Positions 8,558 through 17,423 of a stretch of DNA of 64,000 nt are shown piece after piece (the stretch's first letter is position 1; every line of letters starts with the position of its first letter). The position numbers were made by a program, and so were the translations under genes. Source of the DNA: an uncultured Blautia sp. (GTDB taxonomy: Bacteria > Bacillota > Clostridia > Lachnospirales > Lachnospiraceae); the NCBI GenBank assembly GCA_900551075.1, contig URVB01000003.1, positions 1-64,000 on the forward strand, given 5' to 3'. The notes beneath the pieces were generated by a model. The model saw only the letters and a list, made by a program, of their open reading frames with translations, searched no databases and was not told the origin of the DNA.

Positions 8558-8936
8558 AACATCAATGTAATTAAGAAGGCTTCTGAAAAAGCGGTGCAAA
8601 TATTTTTTATTATAATTCTGATTATTTAATAGACGGAGCAGCTAATTTATATACCACTTTGAATATTCAGCTCTAATAACACGTTAATTACGTAGAAGGC
8701 TGGTAGGCTACTGGTCATACCACTTTTCGATCGTCTCCAGTAATTATTTTAGCTCAGTCTTAGAAGGAAGCTCAAAAAATATTCATAATGCTAGAGTGGT
8801 ATAGTTTTTATTTACTTCTTGCTATGTTCATAATGGTATACCTTTTTATGTCGTATTTTAGATGAAATTTAGAGTTATTTATGGTATGATTTACAAATAG
8901 TTTTTGGCATACCATGAGTTTAAGGAGGATATCCTG
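8558..8936. other. Gap without recognised gene
   Basis: AT-rich sequence with stop codons in all frames. I searched it for a second cysteine-rich precursor and found none. Short GTGGTATA or ATGGTATA/G strings recur near 8797, 8833 and 8881 and may be regulator sites upstream of the response regulator; a TATGAT near 8885 is a possible -10 box without a clear -35. Confidence 0.4.
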
Positions 8937-9614
8937 ATGAGAATCTTACTGATTGAGGATGATAAGGAATTCGCTTATGTACTTAAAACTCAATTAAGTG
9001 ATAATGGATTTGAAGTAGATGTGTGTCATAATGGAAGCGATGGCATATTCTATGTGAAAATGGAACAGTATCATTTAATTTTATTAGACCGAATGCTTCC
9101 GGTACTAAATGGAACCAGTTTTTTAGATACAATTCGGTCACAGAATATTTCAATACCGGTTATTTTTATTACAGGGCTAGGTGAATTACATGATAAAGTA
9201 TATGGTTTAAATCATGGTGCAGATGATTATTTGGTTAAGCCGTTTGCGTTTGAAGAACTGCTGGCTAGAATTCATTGTATACTACGACGTCCAGTCGATA
9301 TGATGTCAGCACAGACAGCAACGTTGAGTGCCGGGGATTTGTTTTATAAATTAGAAAACAGAGAATTAACATGCAAGGGTGGTTCGTGTATACTTACAGC
9401 GAAAGAGGGCGCATTGCTAGAGCTATTTTTAAGGCATCCTAATGTAATATTATCAAGAGAAATGATTTTTTCTGAAATTTGGGGAAATAGTTCAGAGGTT
9501 GAATATGGTAACGTGGACAATTTTATTTATTTTTTACGTAACCGTTTCAGAGCAATTAATAGCAAAGCAAGTATAAAAACTTTGCGTGGCAAGGGTTATG
9601 GGCTTATTGTTTGA
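8937..9614 (+). CDS. OmpR-family response regulator
   Basis: 225 aa from ATG 8937, chosen because AAGGAGG lies 9 bp upstream; an ATG at 8904 would add 11 residues with no ribosome site. The receiver domain shows the acidic IEDDKE, the phospho-acceptor Asp in LILLDRMLPVLNG (about residue 51) and the conserved Lys in ADDYLVKPF. The C-terminal winged helix ends in SIKTLRGKGYGL, typical of the PhoB/OmpR class. It pairs with the kinase that follows after a 138-bp gap. Position next to the peptide operon suggests control of bacteriocin or immunity genes. Confidence 0.93.
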   Translation: MRILLIEDDKEFAYVLKTQLSDNGFEVDVCHNGSDGIFYVKMEQYHLILLDRMLPVLNGTSFLDTIRSQNISIPVIFITGLGELHDKVYGLNHGADDYLVKPFAFEELLARIHCILRRPVDMMSAQTATLSAGDLFYKLENRELTCKGGSCILTAKEGALLELFLRHPNVILSREMIFSEIWGNSSEVEYGNVDNFIYFLRNRFRAINSKASIKTLRGKGYGLIV

Positions 9615-9752
9615 ATTTTTGCACAAATATAGGATATACGATATAAATAGTCATTTAGCGTATAAGACTTCTACTGTTTAATGTGCATAATTATATAGTA
9701 ATCGAGAAAATGATTAATTTAGCTAGTAATTGATTATAGAGGTGGTGGTAAA

Positions 9753-11039
9753 ATGTATGATAAATTTCAAAAAAAACTTATAGGTTTTTGTATTTTAGTT
9801 ATTACCACAATATTAGCTGTCATGACTTTTATAGAATTAAAAAGCATATATGAAAAGCAACGATTAAGTGATTTTAGTGATTTTCAATGTAAGATGGACA
9901 ATATTTATCAAAGCTTGTCAGAGCAGAGCATTCTCTCCCTGACATGGTTAGGGGATGTTTCTGTAACAAATAATTTGGAAATAAAAGTAATAGATAAACA
10001 GCCGTTAGTTTATAATAAAATGGAAACGCAATTAAGCGGTGCTTATGAACAAGCGAAAGATAGAGCTCAAATGGATTTTGCTTTACTTGACTCATCTGTA
10101 AGCAATAGCATTTATCTAAAACATGTAGAGTTTCAAATGAAAGACCGAGATGGGGTAGAGTACCTTGCGTCAGTAGCATACATCCCTAAGAAATATGGAA
10201 CTATATGTGTCATTTCACTTTATAATATTTTCCGTAATTCTATTATCAAAGAAGTTTTTTTACCAGTTATTTTAACAGCTCTGGGAGCTATTATTATATT
10301 AAGTATCCTTTCCTGTCTTGCTATAAAGGTTATGTTTAAACCTATAATCCAAAATCATGAAGCACAAATTAAATTTTTTGCGGCGGCATCTCATGAATTA
10401 AGATCACCATTAGCCGTTATTATTTCAGCGCTTTCAGCCATGAAATATGCTCCACCTAAAAAATCTTTAGAATTTTTTAAAATCATTGAGAATGAGAGCT
10501 TTCGAATGCAGCGGCTAATTAATGATATATTTACTCTTTCTACTTTGGATAATGGTATGATCGCTATACATAAAGAACGTGTATCTTTAACGAACATTTT
10601 GATTGAAGTATATAGCAAATTTATAAGTTTGGCAGCTATGAAAGAGATAGACATAAAATTTGTTTTTCCTGATATATTAGCACCTTTAATTTCATGTGAT
10701 CCTGAGAGAATATCACAAGTACTTTCAATTATATTAGATAATGCGATTTCATATACACCTTGCGGTGGGATGATTTTGATTACACAACTTTATAGAGATA
10801 ATGACATAATTGTCTCTATAGAAGATAGTGGGCCGGGGATTGCCGATAAGGATAAAAATCACATTTTCAAGAGATTTTACCGTTGTGATAATTCGCGTAC
10901 AGACAAAGGTCATTTTGGTCTTGGGTTAAGCATAGCTAAAGAGGTTATCGATTTACATAATTGGGAAATTAGTGTAAAGGACTCTTCAAAAGGGGGGGCA
11001 AGTTTTATAATATGTATACCTATTGATGAGGATTTTTGA
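9753..11039 (+). CDS. Sensor histidine kinase (class I)
   Basis: 428 aa with two membrane helices (about 10-30 and 165-195) around an extracytoplasmic loop of roughly 135 residues. There is no obvious HAMP domain. The H-box is AASHELRSPLAV; the N-box is NAISYTP; the G1 box DSGPGIAD and the G2 box GLGLSIAKEV are intact, so it should be active. The loop has no motif I recognise; a peptide or cell-wall signal is plausible. The partner is the regulator at 8937. The start is supported by GAGGTGGTGG upstream. Confidence 0.92.
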   Translation: MYDKFQKKLIGFCILVITTILAVMTFIELKSIYEKQRLSDFSDFQCKMDNIYQSLSEQSILSLTWLGDVSVTNNLEIKVIDKQPLVYNKMETQLSGAYEQAKDRAQMDFALLDSSVSNSIYLKHVEFQMKDRDGVEYLASVAYIPKKYGTICVISLYNIFRNSIIKEVFLPVILTALGAIIILSILSCLAIKVMFKPIIQNHEAQIKFFAAASHELRSPLAVIISALSAMKYAPPKKSLEFFKIIENESFRMQRLINDIFTLSTLDNGMIAIHKERVSLTNILIEVYSKFISLAAMKEIDIKFVFPDILAPLISCDPERISQVLSIILDNAISYTPCGGMILITQLYRDNDIIVSIEDSGPGIADKDKNHIFKRFYRCDNSRTDKGHFGLGLSIAKEVIDLHNWEISVKDSSKGGASFIICIPIDEDF

Positions 11040-11142
11040 TATCTCTGTGGATAGGATAGAAATTTTGATAAATGAGCTATTGCATTTTAGATTAAAATTA
11101 GAGATACATGTGGTAAGCTAATATAAAAACGGGGGAATTATT

Positions 11143-13320
11143 ATGAAGAAAAAAATTGTTAGATTCGTTGTAACGTTTTTTCTCTCAGTACTGTTTTTGG
11201 CACTAGGGGGATGTAAGGGGGAAGATGATTTAGCCACAGTAAAAACCATGCAAGGATCGTTAAAGGATAGTTCTATTGAGAAATTCAGAGAAAATTCTGT
11301 TTTATTTCCAAAAGGTATCAAGGATATTTTAGCAGTTAGGCAGGTAGATGAGAAGCTTTGGCTTATCTCTCCGATAGAAGTTTACTATTCATTTGATATG
11401 GGTAACACGTGGGAGATATCAGATAAAGAAACAGCATGGATACCGGAAAATTGTTCTATGGCAGCAATCAGTGCTAAAGGTTCTTTTGCATTCTATTCAC
11501 AAGATACTGGCGTCACTATTTATGATAATGAAACTACAAGGAAAATGGATATAGCTTTTGAAAAACAGGAATACGGCCAGAGCCTTGCTTTTGTTAATGA
11601 GCGCGTAGTCTGCATTTCAGATACCAATAGTAATGTATACATTATTGACTTAAATAAAGGCAACATAACAGAAGAAATATCTGCAAAGAATGAATACCAT
11701 TATTTTACATGTGCAATAAATAATAAAATTTTTATGCTATCGGATCAGGGACTAACATGTTATGATAGTATGGGGAAGCAAATAGATACTGATGATGTTG
11801 TTAATGACTTAATATTGCAGAACCTGAATGACTATAATTCGAGCAAACAGATAATCCTTGTAGAAGATATTGATGAAAGAGGACTGTTTTTTGCTTCAAA
11901 GAGCGGACTTTATCATTATGCATCTGGTGGTAGTATTGTAGAGCAGCTTGCTGACGGAAGTACAAATTTATTGGGGGACAGTCGTTATAGTTTTTACAGA
12001 ATGGCGGCAATGTCTGACAAAGCTGTACTTATTGTGTACAGAGATCGAGATTCAAATATTATAATAAAAAAATACGAATCTTCTACAAGTGACAATAATG
12101 AAGAAAGCAAAAAAGGTGAATTAAAAGTATATTCTTTATATAAAAGCGATTTATTATTACAAGAAATTAATATTTTTGGCCAGAACTATCCAGATTGTAC
12201 TATCAATTTAGAAATAGGAATATCGGATGAATATAGTATTACTGCAGATGATGCAATGAAAACGTTAAACACTGAAATTTTGGCGGGGACTGGGCCAGAT
12301 ATCATTATTTTGGATGGGTTGCCAATTGATAAGTTAATTGAAAAGAATGTATTATTAGATGTAACACATGAAATGGAAAAAGTGTCAAAAAAAGAAGGAA
12401 TTTATGAAAATATTGCTACTGCATATATGAAAGAAAATAAACTGTATGCAATTCCTGCACGTTTCAGAATACCTATTATGGTAGGAAATGAAAATGTCCT
12501 TAACAAAATTACAGATTTAGATTCTTTAGTTCAGGTAGTTCAAAATTTAAAAAAAGAAAATACGGATTTACCCAGTATATTAGGGCTATATAATAGAAAT
12601 TTATTGGAATACTTATTTGACTTTTGCTCTCCTGCCTGGATAGACAGCAATAAGAAGATCGATCAAAATAAGTTAAAAGAGTTTTATAGGGCGGCTAAAA
12701 GTATACAAAATATACAAGAGGAAGGAGTGTCAGAAGAAAATATTGCGCTTATATCAGAGGCTGTATATTCAGACGATAATGAAGAATTGGATAGAGCAAT
12801 AGCCGTTGGTATGGGAAAGCAGTTGTTGGCTTTTTACAATTCTAAATCATTAAATTTTTCAAAAACTCTTTTTGATACACAACAAAATAAAGACATTGCT
12901 TTTAAATGTTCGCAAGGTCAGAGTACAAATGTCTTTATACCTATAGAAGTGATTGGCATTAATGCACTTAGTAAAAATCAAGAGTTGGCAATCAAGTTTC
13001 TTGAAGGATTTTTATCTTCTGAAAGCCAAAGTCGTTTTACTATCACGGATATGGGGTACCCAATAAATGTAACAGCATTTCAAAAACAGGTTAAAGAAGA
13101 GCTTGCGGTGGTTGAAGATCAAAGTATAAAAGAAGTATATCAGAAAGGTTTCGAAAAAATCGAAGACATAATCTCTAAACTTGACAGTTGTTGTATTACA
13201 GACACCTTAATTAGAGAGACCATTGTAGAAGAAGGAATGCATTACATTTTGGGGGAACAATCACTTGATACTGCATTGGGTCAAGTTGTTCAAAAGCTTG
13301 ATATATATCTGTCTGAGTAA
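11143..13320 (+). CDS. Chimeric lipoprotein: propeller-like N-terminus plus solute-binding C-terminus
   Basis: 725 aa. A lipoprotein signal ends in the lipobox LGGC (Cys about 24). Residues ~35-320 are strand-rich with repeated patterns (KLWLISPIEVYYSFDMGNTWEIS, NSNVYIIDLNKGNI), suggesting a beta-propeller. Residues ~330-725 resemble family 1 extracellular solute-binding proteins: a LKVYSLYKSDLLLQEINIF opening, ILAGTGPDIIILDGLP, and KLYAIPARFRIPIMVGNE. No permease or ATPase follows, so it is an orphan binder. It sits directly after the two-component genes in the same orientation. It may feed a ligand to the kinase or trap the peptide as immunity; neither is shown. Confidence 0.75.
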   Translation: MKKKIVRFVVTFFLSVLFLALGGCKGEDDLATVKTMQGSLKDSSIEKFRENSVLFPKGIKDILAVRQVDEKLWLISPIEVYYSFDMGNTWEISDKETAWIPENCSMAAISAKGSFAFYSQDTGVTIYDNETTRKMDIAFEKQEYGQSLAFVNERVVCISDTNSNVYIIDLNKGNITEEISAKNEYHYFTCAINNKIFMLSDQGLTCYDSMGKQIDTDDVVNDLILQNLNDYNSSKQIILVEDIDERGLFFASKSGLYHYASGGSIVEQLADGSTNLLGDSRYSFYRMAAMSDKAVLIVYRDRDSNIIIKKYESSTSDNNEESKKGELKVYSLYKSDLLLQEINIFGQNYPDCTINLEIGISDEYSITADDAMKTLNTEILAGTGPDIIILDGLPIDKLIEKNVLLDVTHEMEKVSKKEGIYENIATAYMKENKLYAIPARFRIPIMVGNENVLNKITDLDSLVQVVQNLKKENTDLPSILGLYNRNLLEYLFDFCSPAWIDSNKKIDQNKLKEFYRAAKSIQNIQEEGVSEENIALISEAVYSDDNEELDRAIAVGMGKQLLAFYNSKSLNFSKTLFDTQQNKDIAFKCSQGQSTNVFIPIEVIGINALSKNQELAIKFLEGFLSSESQSRFTITDMGYPINVTAFQKQVKEELAVVEDQSIKEVYQKGFEKIEDIISKLDSCCITDTLIRETIVEEGMHYILGEQSLDTALGQVVQKLDIYLSE

Positions 13321-13366
13321 CTTGTAAGAAATATATATTTTATATAATATTGAATAAAAGGAAGGT

Positions 13367-13404
13367 AGTGGATAATTGCACATTATAAGGCGCATTTATC
13401 CACT
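13367..13404 (+). terminator. Hairpin after the lipoprotein gene
   Basis: AGTGGATAA at 13367-13375 pairs exactly with TTATCCACT at 13396-13404, followed by the T-rich GTTCTTTCT. It lies 47 bp after the stop codon, so it probably ends this transcript. Confidence 0.6.
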
Positions 13405-13590
13405 GTTCTTTCTGGAAGCTAATAATATTATAGAGGCATTTTAATTGATTATATTTATTCTGCCCCACTAGGAAATTGAACCCAGTAAAATAATTACAGA
13501 TATTGGTTCAGATTATGACTACACTTTCCCAAGGTTAAAATACTCGGTGTCTTTCTGATTCTGAATTAGGGCTGGGGAAGTTTCCTGCTC

Positions 13591-13839
13591 TTATAATGTG
13601 TGAGTGTTTAATAGTTGTTTTTTGATGTCATTAAGCAGAATATCAGCAGGAACCTAGATATTATCAAATTGTATCAGGCCTGTATTCTTCATTAAAATGT
13701 TGTTTTGTATTGTAATCCGATTTAGAACATTTCTGATATGTATTACATACTCTTTTTCATTAGACTCTTCAAGAGAAAACCCGAATCTCCCCCGTTTTGT
13801 TCCAATGGTTTGCGCCCTGCTTCGTGGGGCCTCTGACAC
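13591..13839 (-). pseudogene. Small broken reading frame with in-frame stop
   Basis: Read on the minus strand, a frame of 61 codons ends with TAG at 13654-13656 (...LIQFDN, I, stop) but continues in the same frame for 20 more codons (VPADILLNDIKKQLLNT...) to a TAA at 13591. The continuous protein-like composition on both sides of the TAG suggests a gene with a nonsense mutation. I do not recognise the family. The N-terminal part, rich in Arg and Gly, may be out of the original frame. No ribosome site is evident. Confidence 0.35.
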
Positions 13840-14210
13840 GTTGCTGTACTATAAAGTTTATCGGCATATATAGAAGCGTTGTGGCAGCCAGCCAAATGCC
13901 TGCACAGTTATTTGCCAGGACTTTTCCGGTAGTGAAAAAAATATTACTTGTACAATCGGAAAAAGTACATATTTTATTAGATAATGAACTTTAATGTTAC
14001 AATGTGTATAAAATGCAATCATTGCCAAAAATATCTTTTTAGGTCAAAACTAATAAAAACTTAGACTGAAACGTAAACAGAGTAGAAGTGAATGTTACAC
14101 TGATATACTGGATTCACAAAAGCAGGTAACTGATTACTTCAATAATTTGTATCACATGCTGAGCTTTAAGGTGACATATACTTAATTAAAGTGTTAAGTG
14201 GTAATCAATT
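13840..14210. other. Gap between broken genes
   Basis: AT-rich sequence of 371 bases with only a short plus-strand open frame (to 13994) that has no ribosome site and no recognisable family. The stretch before it, 13405-13590, is similarly empty. This region looks like decayed DNA inside the island. Confidence 0.4.
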
Positions 14211-14513
14211 ATGGAAAGTCGTTTAAGATAACTTCGTGAGAACAGGGGTCTAATACAGGATGTTTTGGCTTCAGACTTAGGAATTACGCAGCAAATGCTT
14301 AGTAAATACGATAGAGATATTACGCTAATTAAGGTCGATATTCTTAAGAAGATTGCTGAATATTTTAATGTTACAACGGACTGTCTTTTAGGTATATCGG
14401 ATGTTAAAAGGGATTTGCAGGGCCAGGTGATAATGAATAAAACATTAGATGTATATTATGATTTGTTAGAAATATACAAAAAACTGGACAAATATGATCG
14501 GGAAATGGTATGA
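14211..14513 (+). pseudogene. XRE-family helix-turn-helix regulator with early stop codon
   Basis: From ATG 14211 the frame reads MESRLR, then TAA as codon 7, then LRENRGLIQDVLASDLGITQ and on to QMLSKYDRDITLIKVDILKKIAEYFNVTTDCLLGI. This is a typical XRE helix-turn-helix, with the first helix interrupted by the stop. Restoring codon 7 gives a regulator of about 100 aa. Translation from TTG 14265 would give 82 aa without helix 1, so DNA binding is doubtful. It lies 80 bp upstream of the LytTR gene and may once have been part of that module. Confidence 0.7.
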
Positions 14514-14593
14514 TCAATAATGCAGAGTGTTAAGAGGACGAGTGAGAAGCGAAAGAAAGTAAGTAAGAATGTTACAGAAGAGGAATGAGGTAA

Positions 14594-15319
14594 ATGGTTA
14601 ATATAGCTATTTGCGATGACGATATTCGGACTACAGGAAGAATGGAGATGTTATTACACAAAATTGCAAAAAACAATTTTGTTGATACGGATATTGAGGT
14701 ATTCTGGGACGCCGGAAGTTTGGTTGAGGCTGTTAAGCAAGGATATTATTTTGATATTATTTATCTGGACATAGAAATGGATAGGGAGGATGGGATTTCG
14801 GCGGCTAAAAGAATAAGGGAATATGATAAAAATGTTCTGATTATTTATGTTACGAGTCATGAAAACCATATGCAAGAATCTTTTTTAGTAAGACCTTTTA
14901 GATTTCTTGTAAAACCAGTAAGCAAAAAACAGTTTGAAGCTTCTTTTAAGGATGCAAATGAAGAGATAAATAGTGTGGATTTTTATTTTCGATACAGCTA
15001 TCAAAGGATTAAATATAAAATTCCCGTTCGTGAGATTTTATATTTCGAAAGTAATAAGAGGAAGGTATTAATTGTAACTGAAAAGGAGACCTTTGTAGTT
15101 TACAGTAAATTAAGTCAAATTCAGGAGGGCTTAAAAAAATGTAAAATGCAATTTCTGCGAGTGCATCAATCTTTTCTTGTAAACTATAAACATATAGAGG
15201 GTCAGGCATATGATTTTATTAAAATGGATAACGGAAAGAGAATTCCTATTAGTGAAGATAGAAGGAAGCTGATCAGCGAACAGTATTGTTCAATGGAGGA
15301 TACATTTCATGTTGATTAG
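14594..15319 (+). CDS. LytTR response regulator (AgrA-like)
   Basis: 241 aa. The receiver domain has ICDDD at the N-terminus, the phospho-acceptor Asp in IIYLDIEMDREDG (about residue 59) and the Lys in RFLVKPVSK. The LytTR DNA-binding domain (about 135-235) has IPVREILYFESNKRKV and FLRVHQSFLVNYKHI, the characteristic strand pattern. AgrA proteins activate agr and target promoters by binding paired repeats. Its stop overlaps the kinase start by 11 bp. GAGG precedes the start. Confidence 0.93.
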   Translation: MVNIAICDDDIRTTGRMEMLLHKIAKNNFVDTDIEVFWDAGSLVEAVKQGYYFDIIYLDIEMDREDGISAAKRIREYDKNVLIIYVTSHENHMQESFLVRPFRFLVKPVSKKQFEASFKDANEEINSVDFYFRYSYQRIKYKIPVREILYFESNKRKVLIVTEKETFVVYSKLSQIQEGLKKCKMQFLRVHQSFLVNYKHIEGQAYDFIKMDNGKRIPISEDRRKLISEQYCSMEDTFHVD

Positions 15320-16625
15320 TAGGTTACTGTCATATGGAATAGATGTATTGGTGATTGTTTTTACACTATATTTGTTTTTTTATTATTTTAATATTTTCTT
15401 TGTACAAAAGAGAGGAAAAATACTGTTAGTAGCCGGGACTGCTATGTTTGTAGCGTGGCAGTTTGTGATATCAGGTATTATCGTATTGCCTGCGTACATA
15501 AATATTAGTATTACTATTATTGTTACTCTGTTAGCGATAATGTTTATTTATGAGGGAGGGCTTTGGCGCAAATGTATTTTTGCGATTACTTTTAATGCAA
15601 TCTGGATGCTGCTGGAAACGTTAAGTGGTAATATTCTTTTGGTTTATTGTGAAAATTTTGCTGAGTATCATGCATTGATGTTGGCGGGCGCAGTCACCTC
15701 AAATTTCTTCTTTTTACTTGTTATATTGACATTAAAAAAAGTATTTACAGATGATGGAATAAAAGAACTTTCTACAAAGTATAGTATTATGTTTATAGTG
15801 ATTCCCATAGGAAGTATTTATATTATGAACAGTATCTTTACGCTTGGATATAAAGCGGAGGGAGTTCGTGCAAATTTTCAGTCTGCAATTGCGGCAGTTA
15901 TTTTATTAGGTATTAATATATTGGTATTTTATATGTACAAAAAAATGGCAGAAGATTTGCAGCTAAGGAGAATGACATCTGTTTATGAGCAGCAGTTAGA
16001 ACTGTGTGAACGTCATCAACATGAAATGGAACTATCAATGTTGCAATTGAGGGATGTGAAACACAATATGCGGAATAATCTTGTGTCAATTATCGCCTAT
16101 GCGGAAAATGGAGAATGTGAGAAAATAGTCGATTTTATTAATGAAGTGATGGGAGAGGGTGGGATAAAGGCATCCACAATTACAAATAGCGGAAATCTCG
16201 TAATAGACTCATTAATAGGGTATTGGTATGTTGCTGCCCAAAAGGTTGGGGTGGATTTTTCTGCGGATGTCTGTATACCTATGAAAATGCCATTTAGAGG
16301 TGCCGACATTTGCCTGATACTTGGAAACTTGCTGGAGAATGCGGTAGAGGCAGTCAAAAAGGTAGATGGAGAAAAGTATATTGGGATTCGAATGAAATAT
16401 GATAAAAATAACCTGCTTTTATTTGTGATGAATAATTATAAGAGTCCTCTTAAAAAGTCCAGGGAAAATACTCTGTTATCTACAAAGCGGGATGCGAAAA
16501 ATCATGGTGTAGGTTTGCCATCAGTGTATAGAGCTGTTTCTAAATATCATGGAGTATTGACAATTGATGATTCGGTACCGGGGCAATTTTTAGCTAAAGT
16601 GGTATTGTATGGGGAACGGGAATAG
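15309..16625 (+). CDS. AgrC-like sensor histidine kinase (GHKL)
   Basis: 438 aa. Six or seven membrane segments fill residues 1-210, as in AgrC peptide receptors. The cytoplasmic part has the H-box DVKHNMRNNLVSIIAY, the N-box LGNLLENAVEAV, and a GHKL ATP lid ending in KNHGVGLPSVYRAVSKYHG. It is expected to sense the cyclic peptide made from the AgrD at 17279 and to phosphorylate the LytTR regulator encoded just upstream and overlapping it by 11 bp. Peptide specificity cannot be predicted. Confidence 0.92.
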   Translation: MLISRLLSYGIDVLVIVFTLYLFFYYFNIFFVQKRGKILLVAGTAMFVAWQFVISGIIVLPAYINISITIIVTLLAIMFIYEGGLWRKCIFAITFNAIWMLLETLSGNILLVYCENFAEYHALMLAGAVTSNFFFLLVILTLKKVFTDDGIKELSTKYSIMFIVIPIGSIYIMNSIFTLGYKAEGVRANFQSAIAAVILLGINILVFYMYKKMAEDLQLRRMTSVYEQQLELCERHQHEMELSMLQLRDVKHNMRNNLVSIIAYAENGECEKIVDFINEVMGEGGIKASTITNSGNLVIDSLIGYWYVAAQKVGVDFSADVCIPMKMPFRGADICLILGNLLENAVEAVKKVDGEKYIGIRMKYDKNNLLLFVMNNYKSPLKKSRENTLLSTKRDAKNHGVGLPSVYRAVSKYHGVLTIDDSVPGQFLAKVVLYGERE

Positions 16626-16724
16626 TTACATGAATAGTCGATATTATTACGTTGGAAAAATGTATCATGTAAGAAGTAGCATAATAAAACTAAATATAGC
16701 AATAAAATTTATGGATGGTACAAT

Positions 16725-17129
16725 ATGCTAAAAATAGTTTTATTCAGCGACAGTAAACGAGTATATGAGATAACTAAAAAGATAGTAGAGGGAAAGTATG
16801 CACTTACATGGTGTACCTATAGCTTATTGAAGGACAATAAATACCCACTTTCAAATATAGTCATTATGCATTATGATGGAAAAATGCTCGAGAAAGATAT
16901 ATGTGAATCAATTATCAAGGTTAAGGGCAGATTAGGACATAACTTGCCAGTCCTCGCGCTGATAGAGGGGGGATCACCGCAAGATATATTTATAGCGCTG
17001 GAAGCAGGCGCATATGACTATCTGGAAGATGTGGAGAATATACAAGAATATAAGAAGAAAATTGAAGATATGGTCTCATGGGACTGGTACATGAATAAAT
17101 ACGGTCCGGGAGTAAGGCGGCAGCAATGA
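16725..17129 (+). CDS. Stand-alone degenerate receiver-like protein
   Basis: 134 aa with a CheY-like outline: strand 1 KIVLFSDS, strand 3 ending in IVIMHYDG with Asp51 at the usual phosphorylation site, strand 4 LPVLALIEGG, and GAYDYLEDVENI where functional receivers have DYLxKP. The acidic pair at the N-terminus is reduced to one Asp, and the conserved Lys is replaced by Glu-Asp. No output domain follows. It lies between agrC and agrD in the same direction. It may act by protein contact rather than phosphorylation. The ribosome site is weak. Confidence 0.65.
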   Translation: MLKIVLFSDSKRVYEITKKIVEGKYALTWCTYSLLKDNKYPLSNIVIMHYDGKMLEKDICESIIKVKGRLGHNLPVLALIEGGSPQDIFIALEAGAYDYLEDVENIQEYKKKIEDMVSWDWYMNKYGPGVRRQQ

Positions 17130-17278
17130 TTGTATATTTCATTGCTGTTTTGTATTTAGTATTCAGCATAATTACATTCCGGAAAAGTTACACGAATTGT
17201 CGCTTTTTTTACAGAAAAAGTGTTTAGAGGTATATTTGTAGTATTATGCTAATAAATAATAGGAAGGAGGTCCAAAAT

Positions 17279-17422
17279 ATGAAAAACGAAAAAAACCAGG
17301 TGGCGAAATTGTTGGCAGATGTAAGCTTGAAAGTTGGAAAAATTTCAGCAGATAGTGCTTGTTGTTATATCTTCCACCAGCCCAAGATGCCAGAGGCATT
17401 GAAGAAGATCAAAAAGTCTTAA
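17279..17422 (+). CDS. agrD: AgrD-like autoinducer peptide precursor
   Basis: 47 aa, with AGGAAGGAGG upstream. It has the three AgrD parts: an amphipathic N-terminal leader (about 1-22), a central signal segment DSACCYIF (25-32), and a charged tail HQPKMPEALKKIKKS containing the conserved Pro. The thiolactone ring would join Cys28 or Cys29 to about Phe32. The AgrB gene begins 1 bp after the stop codon. The order D before B is opposite to the staphylococcal B-D-C-A order. Upstream, AAAAGTTA near 17183 and AAAAAGTG near 17215 could be paired LytTR sites; this is tentative. Confidence 0.88.
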   Translation: MKNEKNQVAKLLADVSLKVGKISADSACCYIFHQPKMPEALKKIKKS

Positions 17423-17423
17423 A

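Noticed and set aside
13797..13994. 65-codon plus-strand frame in the island
   Set aside because: No ribosome site, no recognisable family and it overlaps the complement of a broken minus-strand frame.
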